Source of the DNA: an uncultured Oxalobacteraceae bacterium
GTDB lineage: Bacteria; Pseudomonadota; Gammaproteobacteria; Burkholderiales; Burkholderiaceae_D
Direction: 5' to 3'
Assembly (NCBI GenBank): GCA_903893945.1
Contig: CAITOF010000106.1
Coordinates: forward strand, 1-51,687
Length of the DNA: 51,687 bases
Shown here piece by piece: positions 17,258-26,557 of this stretch. A program made the translations under genes and the position numbers. The first letter of the stretch is position 1. Each line of letters starts with the position of its first letter. The notes under the pieces are model-generated. The model had not been told where the DNA came from. It saw only the letters and a program-made list of their open reading frames with translations, and searched no databases.

Positions 17258-18901
17258 TTGGCATACGTCCTTCGAAACTTGAACACTACACTTGATCAGC
17301 CTGGAGCAACCAACAGGCCCAAACATAAACTGTCACTTACCAGCAAATTAATGCTGTTTGTGCTGTTTGCGTTTGTTCTGCTCAGCGCGGGGAATTACCT
17401 GATCAGCTATCGCACCCTTGAAGGCACTTTACTGAAAACCATTTTAAGCAACGTCAATCAAAGTTCACAACTGATTAATGTCGCCGTTGCATCGGCCAGC
17501 AACAGCAGCGACAACAACTTACGGACACTGCAGGCCTTTTTTACCGAAATGCTTAACCCGAATGGCAACAACGGCATAGTGTACATCGCTGTCATGCGCA
17601 GCGACGGCACGGTCCTGATGAATACCAATCCACGACAGAACCATTTGCCTGCTCCGGACAAACCCGACAATTATGTCGTCGCGGCAAAAAGCGGGATGCT
17701 TCATATTCGCGACTTCGTCCTGCTTGGCCACAATGAAGTCGGCTACATCCAATACGGCCTTGCAACAGGCGCACTGATACAGGCAATCGAACAGAGCCAG
17801 CTTCATTCCATCCTGCTTACCACTATTGTGATCCTGATCGGCTTTGTCACTCTCAGTTTTTTCGGCTTGCACATCACACGGCAGTTATCCTCGCTGAAAC
17901 AGGTCACGCAGAAAATTGCAGCAGGCCGCTATGAATTAAGAATGCCGGAAATCGGTAACGATGAATTGAGTGAAGTGGCCCATAATTTTAACCGGATGGC
18001 CGAGGCAATTGAAAATAAAATCCACGAAATATCCGACCTGAATCATGAGCTGGAACTTCGCGTCGAACAACGTACCGAAGATCTGTATTTGGCGAAACTG
18101 AAACTGGAAGAAAACATAAAAATATTAAAAGAAACCCAGGACAGTCTGATCAAATCAGAAAAACTGGCCAGTTTAGGCGCTATCGTCGCCGGCGTTGCGC
18201 ATGAAATCAATACTCCGATCGGAAACGCCCTGGTGACCGCCAGCACCATACGCGAAATTGCCCATGAATTTTCAGCGCAGGCAGTCAATGGCAAATTGAC
18301 CCTCACGGCACTCAACAATTTTCTGAAATTATGCAAGGAAGGCAGCCAGCTGGTCGAGTCCTCGCTGGTACGTGCCTCCGAACTGGTGCAAAGTTTCAAA
18401 CAGGTCGCTGTCGACCAGTCGTCGGAGCGCCGGCGCCACTTCAATCTGTCTGAAGTGGTACGTGAAACGATACTCACCTTGCGACACCTGTTCAAGAATA
18501 CCCAGTTCGTTCTGGAAACCACCATACCGGACACTATCATGCTGGACAGTTTTCCCGGGTCGCTTAGCCAGGTCATTAACAATCTGGTAAATAACGCCCT
18601 GATTCATGGACTTGAGGGGCGGACCGAAGGCAAAATAACGCTGTCAGCAGAAGTTGTTCCTGATGACCGGATTCGAATAAGCTTTTCGGATACAGGCAAA
18701 GGCATCGACGAAACCAATATCAAACACATTTTCGATCCGTTCTTTACGACGCGGTTTGGCCAGGGCGGAAGCGGGCTGGGGCTGAACGTGGTGGACAACA
18801 TCGTGCACCGCATACTGGGTGGCACCATACATGTCGTGTCCGTTGTGAATGAGGGCACCACCTTTATTATTGAAATTCCCATGAGAGCACCGGTAGTCTA
18901 A
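17258..18901 (+). CDS. Membrane sensor histidine kinase (HAMP, HisKA, HATPase), orphan
   Basis: About 547 residues. TM1 lies at about 31-52, an extracytoplasmic sensor region at 53-180 and TM2 at 183-204. HAMP spans about 205-260, with a coiled coil at 260-300. The H box is GVAHEINTPIGNAL (phospho-acceptor H315). The N box is VINNLVNNALIHG, and G and F boxes follow (DTGKGI, FDPFFTT, GGSGLGLNVV). All catalytic boxes are intact. The only start that keeps TM1 whole is TTG at 17258; the first ATG (about 17351) falls inside TM1. No ribosome binding site is clear, so the start is uncertain. No cognate response regulator is adjacent. Confidence 0.88.
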   Translation: MAYVLRNLNTTLDQPGATNRPKHKLSLTSKLMLFVLFAFVLLSAGNYLISYRTLEGTLLKTILSNVNQSSQLINVAVASASNSSDNNLRTLQAFFTEMLNPNGNNGIVYIAVMRSDGTVLMNTNPRQNHLPAPDKPDNYVVAAKSGMLHIRDFVLLGHNEVGYIQYGLATGALIQAIEQSQLHSILLTTIVILIGFVTLSFFGLHITRQLSSLKQVTQKIAAGRYELRMPEIGNDELSEVAHNFNRMAEAIENKIHEISDLNHELELRVEQRTEDLYLAKLKLEENIKILKETQDSLIKSEKLASLGAIVAGVAHEINTPIGNALVTASTIREIAHEFSAQAVNGKLTLTALNNFLKLCKEGSQLVESSLVRASELVQSFKQVAVDQSSERRRHFNLSEVVRETILTLRHLFKNTQFVLETTIPDTIMLDSFPGSLSQVINNLVNNALIHGLEGRTEGKITLSAEVVPDDRIRISFSDTGKGIDETNIKHIFDPFFTTRFGQGGSGLGLNVVDNIVHRILGGTIHVVSVVNEGTTFIIEIPMRAPVV

Positions 18902-19020
18902 CCTCCCCGGCAACGGTTCACCAGCTCATTCCCACCCGCAGTTCCCGCACCGGCACACCCCGCCGCATCCGGATAAATGTCCCCTGCCGCTTCAGATCAG
19001 GGTCCAATGTTCGCTGAAAA

Positions 19021-19070
19021 TACAGTAAAGATACGACTGGCACATCCTCTGCGCAGCAGGAATAATGGGC
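19021..19070 (+). repeat. Conserved ~50-bp element, upstream copy
   Basis: Begins TACAGTAAAGATACGACTGG and carries AATAATGG 40 bases after its first base. A second copy with the same spacing lies at 21472, downstream of the 735-residue repeat protein. Within the first 20 bases 17 match, and all eight bases at offsets 41-48 match; the middle is largely unrelated. Confidence 0.6.
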
Positions 19071-19149
19071 ACCCGTACAATTCAACCTGCTCTGGGTCTG
19101 CTGGCGTTCCGGCAGTCAGAAACCACCAGCATGCCGAGGGAGTCCGTCT

Positions 19150-21357
19150 ATGGGTCAGATTTTATCGTCCAGCGCCATTTCATCAAGTCTTTCAGGTTCT
19201 TCATCGCCTGTAAATTCGGTCCGCAACGCCAAATCAGATGCCAACCCGAATTTAATGGTTGAAGACAGACGAATTCTCGAATGCATGAATTCCGGAAGCA
19301 TCGATCGTGACCAGGCAGGAAATTTTGGCCCCGAGGAGCGCGCCGTCTTTAGCAATAACCATTTATACGAGTTGATCAGGAATGGCGCCATGTCGGTTGA
19401 AGACGCCGTCACGTTGAACCCCTATCAGTTGGAACTGATTGAAAAGCCCCCAGTAATAACGCTGCTGACAGCCAGAAAAATCAGCGCCGGACAGTTTGCA
19501 GGAATCCAGACCTACGATCAGTTTGTGAAATTTGACAACGCCACCACATGCCAGCTTATCGAGGATGGCACGCTTGGCGCCGAACAGGTTCTTGAATTCA
19601 GTCATTTCCAGATTTCCTGTTTTAAAGTGCAGCAGGTTCGCATGCTGATGAACGATGGAACGATTACTTTTGACCAGGTGAAAGGGCTGGACCCAGCCCG
19701 TATCGAGGCGCTCGGAAGCGTGTCAGTACAAAAACTCATTGGCAATGGCCTGACATCTGCCAAAGAAGTCCTGACAGAACTCACACCTGACCATTGTCGC
19801 AGTGTGCAGTACCCATGCGTCGCTGAACTGATAATTGCCCGAAAAATCTCATTTGCTGATTCAAAAAAAATTGAACGGTACCATATTGCCGCACTTGAAG
19901 ATCCCGGAATACAGCAACTTATTCGTGACAAAAAAATTGTGATGGGTGTGGAATTCGTCGACCTGACCCGGGAACATTGTTCACTCCTGACACGATCAAC
20001 GATAGTCAAACTGCTTAATGCCGCCACGTTGAACTATGGGCAGATATCAACGCTAACCTCAGGCCAGCTTTATGCGTTTCAGATCGAATCCGTGCTGGAA
20101 CTGCTCAGCGAGGCAACCATTACTGCTGAACAGGCATTAAGTCTGACTCACGAGGGCGCAAATGCGCTTTACCGTGATGCAATTTGCCGATATCTGCGCA
20201 CCGGTGCCATCACTTTTGAACGGGCAACCCGTATTACCTGGCCCCAGATCCAGTTATTCGAAACACCTGCAGCCTGCGCCTTGATCGATGCAGGCCTGCT
20301 CGATATTGCCGATGCGCTGGATTTCAGTGTTGCACAGGTCAACAATTTCACGAGCCGGCCGTTGCTCGACCACATCCGCAATAACAGGATTACCGTGGCC
20401 GAAATCATGCGGTTTCGACTCGGACAACAACTGGTGTTTCTTCGCCCGGCAGTCGCCGAACTCATAGACGCCGGCGCCGTAACCGTCAGACAGGTCGCAC
20501 AGCTGGGCTGGAGGACTTTAGATGCGTTTGAAGACCCCGGAATCAGGCAACGATTCATCAATGGCCGGATTAATCTGCTCGACATTATGGCCGGACTGGA
20601 TCACCCGGCACTAGCCAACCCGGCCGACCATGCCCAGAATACCCATACCGCAAGTGTGCACAGCAGCGCCTCTGAATCGGCCACCCGGTTGGCGCAACGC
20701 TATACACTCAACGACGCCCGATTGAATTCAGTCATTTCAGAATTCAGGGCTTATGTGAACGGACTGCCGGGCAATTCTGAAATCAACACCGCCGCAAAGC
20801 GCTGTGTGGCCCGGCTCAACGCATCCGATTATGAATTTACTGACATCGACTCCGGTATCACCACGAAACAGCTATTGGCATTGGCGTACGTGGCAATCAA
20901 CGATCCGTTCATGAGAACAGGGCGCATTGAGGATGCAAGAAACCAGCTGGTGCAGGGGCTCTATGAAATCCAGCGTGGATACAATCTGAATGGCGCGGGG
21001 CTCGACCAGGGTGGTTCCGACAGGCCAGTTTGCGCAGCCGGCACGTTTAACAAGATAATTGAAAAACTGGTGACCCTACACCCGGATTGTCACATTAATT
21101 TTATCAGTACCGCACTCGCATCGTTAAAGTTGCCGGTCGTGGTCCGTGAGGAAGCCCTGAAATACACGCAAAACCATCCAGGACTGCGCGAGCATATCCG
21201 GTCAGACGGGATTTCAGTCATCTGGGCCGATATCAAGGGCCGTATTGCGCATCGCATGTTCGATGAGTTTGGCTCACTTTATGCGAGCGAGAACGATCCG
21301 GCATTCAGGCTGATGATTGATTCCGGCATCTACTCCAGTCTGTCGGATGAAACCTAA
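19150..21357 (+). CDS. Large protein with fifteen tandem ~30-residue helical repeats, function unknown
   Basis: 735 residues, no signal peptide and no membrane segment. The first ~35 residues are Ser-rich. From about 43 to 490 the chain is a tandem array: the conserved L/hydrophobic anchor of an xxLIxxGxIT motif falls at 45, 75, 105, 136, 166, 196, 227, 257, 288, 318, 348, 378, 408, 438 and 468, a strict period of 30 or 31. The unit reads roughly LIxxGxITxxQAxxLxxxQLxxFExPxV, which suggests an alpha-helical solenoid. A linker (490-510) leads to a separate C-terminal domain (510-735) with the motif CAAGTFNKIIEKL. I recognise no named family. A protein-protein interaction or secreted-effector role is only inferred. 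The Ser-rich start without Sec signal would fit type III or IV export, but no secretion genes are near. Confidence 0.75.
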   Translation: MGQILSSSAISSSLSGSSSPVNSVRNAKSDANPNLMVEDRRILECMNSGSIDRDQAGNFGPEERAVFSNNHLYELIRNGAMSVEDAVTLNPYQLELIEKPPVITLLTARKISAGQFAGIQTYDQFVKFDNATTCQLIEDGTLGAEQVLEFSHFQISCFKVQQVRMLMNDGTITFDQVKGLDPARIEALGSVSVQKLIGNGLTSAKEVLTELTPDHCRSVQYPCVAELIIARKISFADSKKIERYHIAALEDPGIQQLIRDKKIVMGVEFVDLTREHCSLLTRSTIVKLLNAATLNYGQISTLTSGQLYAFQIESVLELLSEATITAEQALSLTHEGANALYRDAICRYLRTGAITFERATRITWPQIQLFETPAACALIDAGLLDIADALDFSVAQVNNFTSRPLLDHIRNNRITVAEIMRFRLGQQLVFLRPAVAELIDAGAVTVRQVAQLGWRTLDAFEDPGIRQRFINGRINLLDIMAGLDHPALANPADHAQNTHTASVHSSASESATRLAQRYTLNDARLNSVISEFRAYVNGLPGNSEINTAAKRCVARLNASDYEFTDIDSGITTKQLLALAYVAINDPFMRTGRIEDARNQLVQGLYEIQRGYNLNGAGLDQGGSDRPVCAAGTFNKIIEKLVTLHPDCHINFISTALASLKLPVVVREEALKYTQNHPGLREHIRSDGISVIWADIKGRIAHRMFDEFGSLYASENDPAFRLMIDSGIYSSLSDET

Positions 21358-21433
21358 GGTACTCCAGGGTGTTGGCTCGCGTCACAGCACCGTTGGTGCG
21401 GATGTGTAGCGCCTGATCGTTCGGCTCACCCGG

Positions 21434-21465
21434 CAATGAAACATACCCGCAATGAAACATACCCC
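21434..21465 (+). repeat. Perfect 16-bp tandem duplication
   Basis: GCAATGAAACATACCC occurs twice back to back (21434-21449 and 21450-21465), just upstream of the second copy of the ~50-bp element. Confidence 0.9.
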
Positions 21466-21471
21466 TTACAT

Positions 21472-21521
21472 ACCGTAAAAATACGGCTGGTGGACATGTC
21501 GGGCAAGCGCAATAATGGCAC
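21472..21521 (+). repeat. Conserved ~50-bp element, downstream copy
   Basis: Begins TACCGTAAAAATACGGCTGG with AATAATGG at the same offset (21512) as in the copy at 19021. Both copies have the same orientation. No plus-strand gene follows this copy; the next gene (21576) ends toward it from the other strand. Confidence 0.6.
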
Positions 21522-21575
21522 TTGTCACGCATACTGTTCAGCTACCAAGAATGAAGACGGGATTGATGCATCTAC

Positions 21576-22472
21576 TTAATCAGGAAATTCTTTCATCATG
21601 AACGCCTCAAGTTCAGCGTTATCTTTGGGACGTGCGGACAATACAATGTCGCGACCCAATCGGTCCGAGACCCACGTGAAATCACCGGTAAACCGCTCCC
21701 GTATCAGCTGTATCATTCGGCGTATGATGGCCAGCTTCACGTCGCCGCCGATACCGGCGTCCACTTCGTAGGTTTGGCGCGTATTTTCATGCGGATCATT
21801 TGTCCAGCCACGAAACAGGAATCGGCCGGTCTGCACGCCCTTGCTCAGAATCTGGAATACGCCTCCTGTGCCTTTGCGGTTGTAGTTGGCGGCCTGAATA
21901 TTTGCCTTGATCCGCGCCATGGCCAGATCATTTTCTGAAGGCCCGTTACTTGCGGTTTCTGCTTCGCGATTTAACTGCGCAGCTTCAGCTTCCAGGGCAC
22001 GGCGACGCTCCCGGGCCTCCGCTATCCGGCTCATGGTGTCGACAACCGGTGGTGCAGCTACCGGCGAAATGGACTGAATGCTTTCCACTGTTGGCTTGCT
22101 GGGCGCCGTGATCGTTACAGGGCGTGGTGCCTGCGGTTTCTTAGGCTGCCTTTTGGGAACTTCAGGCTTCTCTGATTCGGTTTTCGATTTCAGGTCGAGA
22201 AAAACAAGTTGACCTTCTTCCCCTTTTTTCACAGGAGGATTTACTTTTTTTGTCAACAACAGGTAAGCAATAATAACGTGCAGCAGCACCATAAAAATGA
22301 TGGCGACCGTATTACGTGCGCGCTGATGTGGGTACAGTTCGTCTTCAAAATCGATTTCCAGAGGTTTTCTGGAAATTGTGAAGCCTAACACCAACGTGCC
22401 CCAGCTTAAATTCAATAAAACAGTATCCAGAGCTGCCGTACGCTGTCTTACAATATTAAAACGTGGCAGCAC
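21576..22472 (-). CDS. Single-span membrane protein, TonB-like architecture
   Basis: A 298-residue protein with one membrane helix at about 57-73 (TVAIIFMVLLHVIIAYLLL). A Lys/Pro/Glu-rich stretch follows (about 95-130: PEVPKRQPKKPQAPRP), then a short coiled coil (RIAEARERRRALEAEAAQL), then a C-terminal globular domain after about 190. This resembles TonB/TolA layout, but the C-terminal domain lacks the sequence features I know for TonB, and no exbBD genes are near. The GTG start is supported by AGGAG six bases upstream. Function unknown. Confidence 0.7.
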   Translation of the reverse strand: MLPRFNIVRQRTAALDTVLLNLSWGTLVLGFTISRKPLEIDFEDELYPHQRARNTVAIIFMVLLHVIIAYLLLTKKVNPPVKKGEEGQLVFLDLKSKTESEKPEVPKRQPKKPQAPRPVTITAPSKPTVESIQSISPVAAPPVVDTMSRIAEARERRRALEAEAAQLNREAETASNGPSENDLAMARIKANIQAANYNRKGTGGVFQILSKGVQTGRFLFRGWTNDPHENTRQTYEVDAGIGGDVKLAIIRRMIQLIRERFTGDFTWVSDRLGRDIVLSARPKDNAELEAFMMKEFPD

Positions 22473-22812
22473 TAAACACTCCTGTCAAAGACTGGCATCC
22501 TGGCAAACGTCGACAGCTTTGACCAACTTATGAATTTTTTGTATGGCATGATCAGCGATAAAATAGATATGGCAAGCTTAACAACGAAACCAGCAAAGCC
22601 AAATAGGACAAAATTATCGGCTAAAACGCCCTGAACTGGATAGGTGTTTAATCCTATTTTGTGTATTTCGTTACAAAATTGGAGTCATTTGGGGCTAAGG
22701 TATTAGCGAAAACACAAGCCCGTCGCCAAAATGGTGGTCTGGTCGAAGAACAGGGCAGTTGAACCGCTTTTTACATGCAGGCTAATGGAGATTGAGCGGA
22801 CAGAAAAGGGGG
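22473..22812. other. Intergenic stretch between two leftward genes
   Basis: 340 bp without a credible coding frame. It should hold the promoter of the TonB-like gene (leftward) and the 3' end of the rubredoxin transcript. AT-rich tracts occur at 22530-22570 and 22650-22680. No strong hairpin terminator is seen. Confidence 0.4.
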
Positions 22813-23025
22813 TTATTGATCGGTCAGATCGAATGCTTCTTTTCCACCTTCACATTGTGGACATTCCCAGTCCCACGGCAGATCGGCCCAATGGGTACCC
22901 GCGGCCATTTTACTTTCAGGACAACCTTTTTTCTCATCGTATACGTAGCCACAGATGGAGCACTTATAGGATTTAAATTCCTGCTTCGGTTTATGTTTGA
23001 AAGTTGGAAACATCGCGTACCTCAT
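22813..23025 (-). CDS. Rubredoxin
   Basis: A 70-residue electron carrier with a single Fe(Cys)4 site: CSICGYVYD near the N terminus and CPQCEGGKEAF near the C terminus. The GCPE and WADLPWDWECP segments are typical. It has an N-terminal extension of about 18 residues rich in Lys; the ATG at 23013 (MFPTFKHKP) is an alternative start. Rubredoxins pass electrons to alkane hydroxylases or oxygen and peroxide reductases, but no partner gene is adjacent. Confidence 0.92.
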   Translation of the reverse strand: MRYAMFPTFKHKPKQEFKSYKCSICGYVYDEKKGCPESKMAAGTHWADLPWDWECPQCEGGKEAFDLTDQ

Positions 23026-23415
23026 TTAAATAAATAAACTGGTCAACATCATCTCAGGCAACCCAAATCATGCATTCGCGCAAAGCAACAAGGCGGGACC
23101 GGAATCATCGCAGCGCAGGAGGCCCTACCGAATGGGCACCCCATGTTCCCGAGATAGTTAAAGATATCCCGTTAACCAGAATCATTCAATATTCAATTTG
23201 AAAAATACCACAAATGAAAATTATCTTTTCAAAATAATTTCAATTGTCTTTATCCGGGGTGCCCTTGATGAAAATACATATAAAACTATCGTTTTTACTC
23301 TGATAGAATGACAAGTTGGTTGATTTATTATTTATTTATACATTCTGACCTGCCAGATTCGGGGTCAGAGTAAGCAAGAAAAACAAAAACAGACTTTAAA
23401 CGAAAGGTTTGCCCC
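23026..23415. other. Divergent intergenic region between rubredoxin and malic enzyme genes
   Basis: 390 bp with no credible gene. The right half (23160-23345) is strongly AT-rich and probably carries the malic-enzyme promoter. The left part (23075-23150) is GC-richer and unexplained. AAAGG at 23403 is the likely ribosome binding site for the malic enzyme. Confidence 0.45.
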
Positions 23416-25728
23416 ATGGATAAAATTCTCGATAAAGCCGAGCAATCCAACCAGCAACTGCGCGTCGCCGCGCTGGAATATCATGAACTGCCCGTGCCCG
23501 GAAAAATCAGCGTCAATGCCACCAAACAGCTGACCAACCAGCGCGACCTGGCGCTTGCGTATTCGCCCGGTGTTGCCGCACCGTGCGAGGAAATCGTTAA
23601 AGATCCTGTCAATTCGTTCAAGTATACCGCACGTGGCAATCTGGTCGGTGTGATTACCAATGGTACCGCTGTACTCGGCCTGGGTAACATCGGTCCCCTT
23701 GCCGCCAAACCGGTCATGGAAGGCAAAGGCGTTTTATTTAAAAAGTTTGCCGGTATCGACGTCTTTGATATCGAAATCAACGAATCCGATCCGGACAAAC
23801 TCTGTGACATTATTGCGTCCCTCGAACCAACCTTTGGCGGCATCAATCTGGAAGACATCAAGGCACCGGAGTGCTTTTATATTGAGCGCAAGCTGCGCGA
23901 CCGGATGAAAATTCCCGTTTTTCATGATGACCAGCACGGTACGGCCATCATCGTTGGCGCGGCGATTTTAAACGGCTTAAAGGTCGTTAATAAAGACATC
24001 AAGAAATGCAAGCTGGTGGTATCAGGTGCCGGCGCCGCGGCCCTGGCCTGCCTTGATCTCATCGTTGATCTCGGTTTTCCGATTGAAAATATTTTTGTCA
24101 CGGATCTGGCCGGTGTGGTTTATAAGGGCCGTATCGAATTGATGGATCCGGACAAAGCCCGCTTCGCGCAGGAAACCACTGCCAGAACGTTGGCCGACAT
24201 CATTCCCGGTGCCGATGTATTTCTTGGCCTGTCAGCCGCCGGGGTCCTGAAAAAAGAGATGGTACGACAGATGGCGGACAGACCGCTGGTCATGGCCCTG
24301 GCCAACCCGACGCCGGAAATCCTGCCTGAAGAGGTCAGGGAAGTGCGCAGCGATGCGATCATTGCCACCGGCCGGTCCGACTACCCGAATCAGGTCAACA
24401 ATGTCCTGTGCTTTCCTTACATATTCAGAGGTGCCCTCGATTGCGGTGCAACCACCATTACCCGTGAAATGGAAATTGCGGTGGTTCATGCGATTGCTGA
24501 ATTGGCGCAAGCCGAGCAGTCCGATATTGTCGCCACGGTCTACGGTTTCGCCAATTTGAGTTTTGGTCCGGAATATCTCATCCCCAAACCGTTTGACCCG
24601 CGTCTGATGATGAAAATCGCTCCTGCCGTGGCCAAAGCGGCAGCAGCTTCCGGGGTTGCCTCGCGCCCAATCCTGGATTTTGACGCCTATACGGAAAAAC
24701 TTGAGCAATTTGTCTACCACAGTGGCACGTTCATGAAACCGGTATTTCAAATCGCGAAAAATGCACCCGCCGACAAGAAGCGGATTGTCTTTGCCGAAGG
24801 CGAAGAGAAACGCGTCCTTCGCGCTGTTCAAATCATTGTCGACGAACATCTGGCCCGACCGATACTGGTGGGCCGCCCCAACGTCATTGCGCAGCGTATA
24901 GAGACCTTTGGTCTGCGCATCAAAGCCGGCGTTGATTTTGATATCATCAATCCGGACTTTGACGAACGCTACCAGGATTACTGGAAAACCTACTACGACA
25001 TCACGGCACGTCAGGGTGTCACCCAGCAATACGCCAAAATTGAAATGCGCCGTCGCCATACTTTGATCGGCTCCATCATGATCAAGAAAGGCCATGCCGA
25101 CGGCATGATCTGCGGCACCTTCGGCACCACCCACCTGCACCTGGAATACATCGACAAGGTGCTGGGCAAGCGGGATGGCGTCAACGTGTATGCCGCCATG
25201 AATGCGCTGATCCTGCAGGACCGCCAACTCGTCATGGTTGACACGCATGTGAATGAAAATCCGACAGCTGAACAGATTGCAGAAATCACGCTGTTGGCCG
25301 CTGAAGAACTGCGTCGATTTGGGATTACACCGCATGTCGCGCTGCTGTCGCACTCCAATTTCGGCACCAGCAACAGCGATTCAGCCATTAAAATGCGGAC
25401 CGCATTGGGCATTATAAAAAGTAAAGCGCCGGATCTGGATATCGACGGTGAAATGCATGGCGATTCCGCACTCGACAGTGTCTACCGTAAAACAACCATG
25501 CCCAACAGCACGCTGAGAAGCAACGCCAATCTTCTGGTTCTTCCCAATATTGACGCGGCCAATATTTCCTACAATCTGATGAAAGTCACTGCGGGCAACG
25601 GCATTGCGATCGGTCCGATACTGCTGGGTTGCGCAAAACCGGTCCATATCCTGACACCGTCAGCGACCGTTCGACGCATCGTTAATATGACTGCGTTATG
25701 CGTGGTTGATTCTGTGGCTCAACGCTGA
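23416..25728 (+). CDS. maeB: NADP-dependent malic enzyme (MaeB type, fused to phosphotransacetylase-like domain)
   Basis: A 770-residue two-domain protein. Residues 1 to about 430 form the malic enzyme: [16 protein letters not shown] (catalytic Tyr), [25 protein letters not shown] (metal site) and [15 protein letters not shown] (NADP loop). Residues about 440-770 resemble phosphotransacetylase and act as a regulatory domain in this family (acetyl-CoA control in studied members). It converts malate to pyruvate with CO2 and NADPH, linking the TCA cycle to gluconeogenesis. It stands alone and ends at a strong terminator. Confidence 0.95.
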   Translation: MDKILDKAEQSNQQLRVAALEYHELPVPGKISVNATKQLTNQRDLALAYSPGVAAPCEEIVKDPVNSFKYTARGNLVGVITNGTAVLGLGNIGPLAAKPVMEGKGVLFKKFAGIDVFDIEINESDPDKLCDIIASLEPTFGGINLEDIKAPECFYIERKLRDRMKIPVFHDDQHGTAIIVGAAILNGLKVVNKDIKKCKLVVSGAGAAALACLDLIVDLGFPIENIFVTDLAGVVYKGRIELMDPDKARFAQETTARTLADIIPGADVFLGLSAAGVLKKEMVRQMADRPLVMALANPTPEILPEEVREVRSDAIIATGRSDYPNQVNNVLCFPYIFRGALDCGATTITREMEIAVVHAIAELAQAEQSDIVATVYGFANLSFGPEYLIPKPFDPRLMMKIAPAVAKAAAASGVASRPILDFDAYTEKLEQFVYHSGTFMKPVFQIAKNAPADKKRIVFAEGEEKRVLRAVQIIVDEHLARPILVGRPNVIAQRIETFGLRIKAGVDFDIINPDFDERYQDYWKTYYDITARQGVTQQYAKIEMRRRHTLIGSIMIKKGHADGMICGTFGTTHLHLEYIDKVLGKRDGVNVYAAMNALILQDRQLVMVDTHVNENPTAEQIAEITLLAAEELRRFGITPHVALLSHSNFGTSNSDSAIKMRTALGIIKSKAPDLDIDGEMHGDSALDSVYRKTTMPNSTLRSNANLLVLPNIDAANISYNLMKVTAGNGIAIGPILLGCAKPVHILTPSATVRRIVNMTALCVVDSVAQR

Positions 25729-25751
25729 ATCACTTGCACCGGTCCCAAACA

Positions 25752-25786
25752 AAAAGGCCCTTGAATGCACAGTTCAAGGGCCTTTT
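25752..25786. terminator. Bidirectional rho-independent terminator after maeB
   Basis: AAAAGGCCCTTGAA (25752-25765) pairs perfectly over 14 bp with TTCAAGGGCCTTTT (25773-25786) across a seven-base loop. A-runs and T-runs on both sides serve maeB and the convergent gene. Confidence 0.92.
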
Positions 25787-25802
25787 CAATTGGATCTCTC
25801 AA

Positions 25803-26393
25803 TTAGCGGTGGTCATTTGTTCCACCAAGCAACTGATTTTTGAGTGCGATATCCACCGGATTGTCACCGAGCCATATTCTCATGACCGCATTAAAAAACG
25901 CAATGTCGGGGAATGTGTCGCCGATTTTTTTTCCGTTAATATACATATTGGTGCCGGCGTTAGGCACCCATTCCATCGACACCACATCACCTTTATTCAA
26001 TTCGGGCACGGTAGAAAACAACTGCCCGAATTTGAGAAACTGATCGGTTAATTTTGCGCGTTCGGCTTTATCCGTATTACGTTTGACACCGTCCATAAAA
26101 GCCTGACCGAGTGTATCACTGCTTAATTCCCTTAACATTGTCAGGTTGATTTTCTTGGGTCCGGACAGGGCAAATACCCCTTCCGATGTGGTTTTGATTT
26201 CCGTGAGGTACAACGCGGCAACATACACTTTAAAAAACACTTTGTAGCGGATTCCTGCACCGTTCAGCTTCAAGGTTGTATTCGATGCCTGTACTGTTTC
26301 ATCCAGTTTTACGCCTGCCACCTCTTTGGCCTGTGCGTTCGACACCAACGCTAAAACCAAACAAAACATCAATTCTTTGATAGGTAATTTCAT
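25803..26393 (-). CDS. Chalcone-isomerase-fold periplasmic protein
   Basis: A 196-residue protein with a signal peptide (MKLPIKELMFCLVLALVSNAQA). The mature part has the chalcone isomerase-like pattern: LKLNGAGIRYKVFFKVYVAALYL, then INLTMLRELSSDTLGQAFMDGV, then GTNMYINGKKIGD and FFNAVMRIWLGDNP. Bacterial members are exported, and true chalcone isomerase activity is not expected. Function unknown. It converges on maeB and shares its terminator. Confidence 0.88.
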   Translation of the reverse strand: MKLPIKELMFCLVLALVSNAQAKEVAGVKLDETVQASNTTLKLNGAGIRYKVFFKVYVAALYLTEIKTTSEGVFALSGPKKINLTMLRELSSDTLGQAFMDGVKRNTDKAERAKLTDQFLKFGQLFSTVPELNKGDVVSMEWVPNAGTNMYINGKKIGDTFPDIAFFNAVMRIWLGDNPVDIALKNQLLGGTNDHR

Positions 26394-26499
26394 GGTTTAT
26401 CCATTATATTTTATACAACTTATTTTAAATGTTGACTCCGCCGATAATTCTAACTTACAAACAGGTTATGTGGATGCAAAGAAAGGTAACGCACTTAGA

Positions 26500-26533
26500 A
26501 AAAATGGCATGATAAATTTATCATGCCATTTTT
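26500..26533. terminator. 34-bp perfect palindrome, terminator of the dnaJ transcript
   Basis: AAAAATGGCATGATAAA (26500-26516) is followed directly by its exact reverse complement (26517-26533). The transcript would fold into a long hairpin with U-runs on either strand. It lies 25 bp past the dnaJ stop. Confidence 0.85.
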
Positions 26534-26557
26534 CTGCCTTCGATAGCTCAGCCGTTT

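Noticed and set aside
19150..21357. TALE/Bat-type DNA-binding repeat protein
   Set aside because: The unit is 30-31 residues, and there is no hypervariable residue pair at fixed positions or TALE-like helix sequence.
21434..21465. CRISPR array
   Set aside because: Only two contiguous 16-bp copies without spacers, and no cas genes in the window.
24232..25353. A 373-codon minus-strand open frame inside the malic enzyme gene
   Set aside because: It lies fully antisense to a clear MaeB gene, has no recognisable motif, and its composition (Phe/Arg/Gln/His) is that of a shadow frame.
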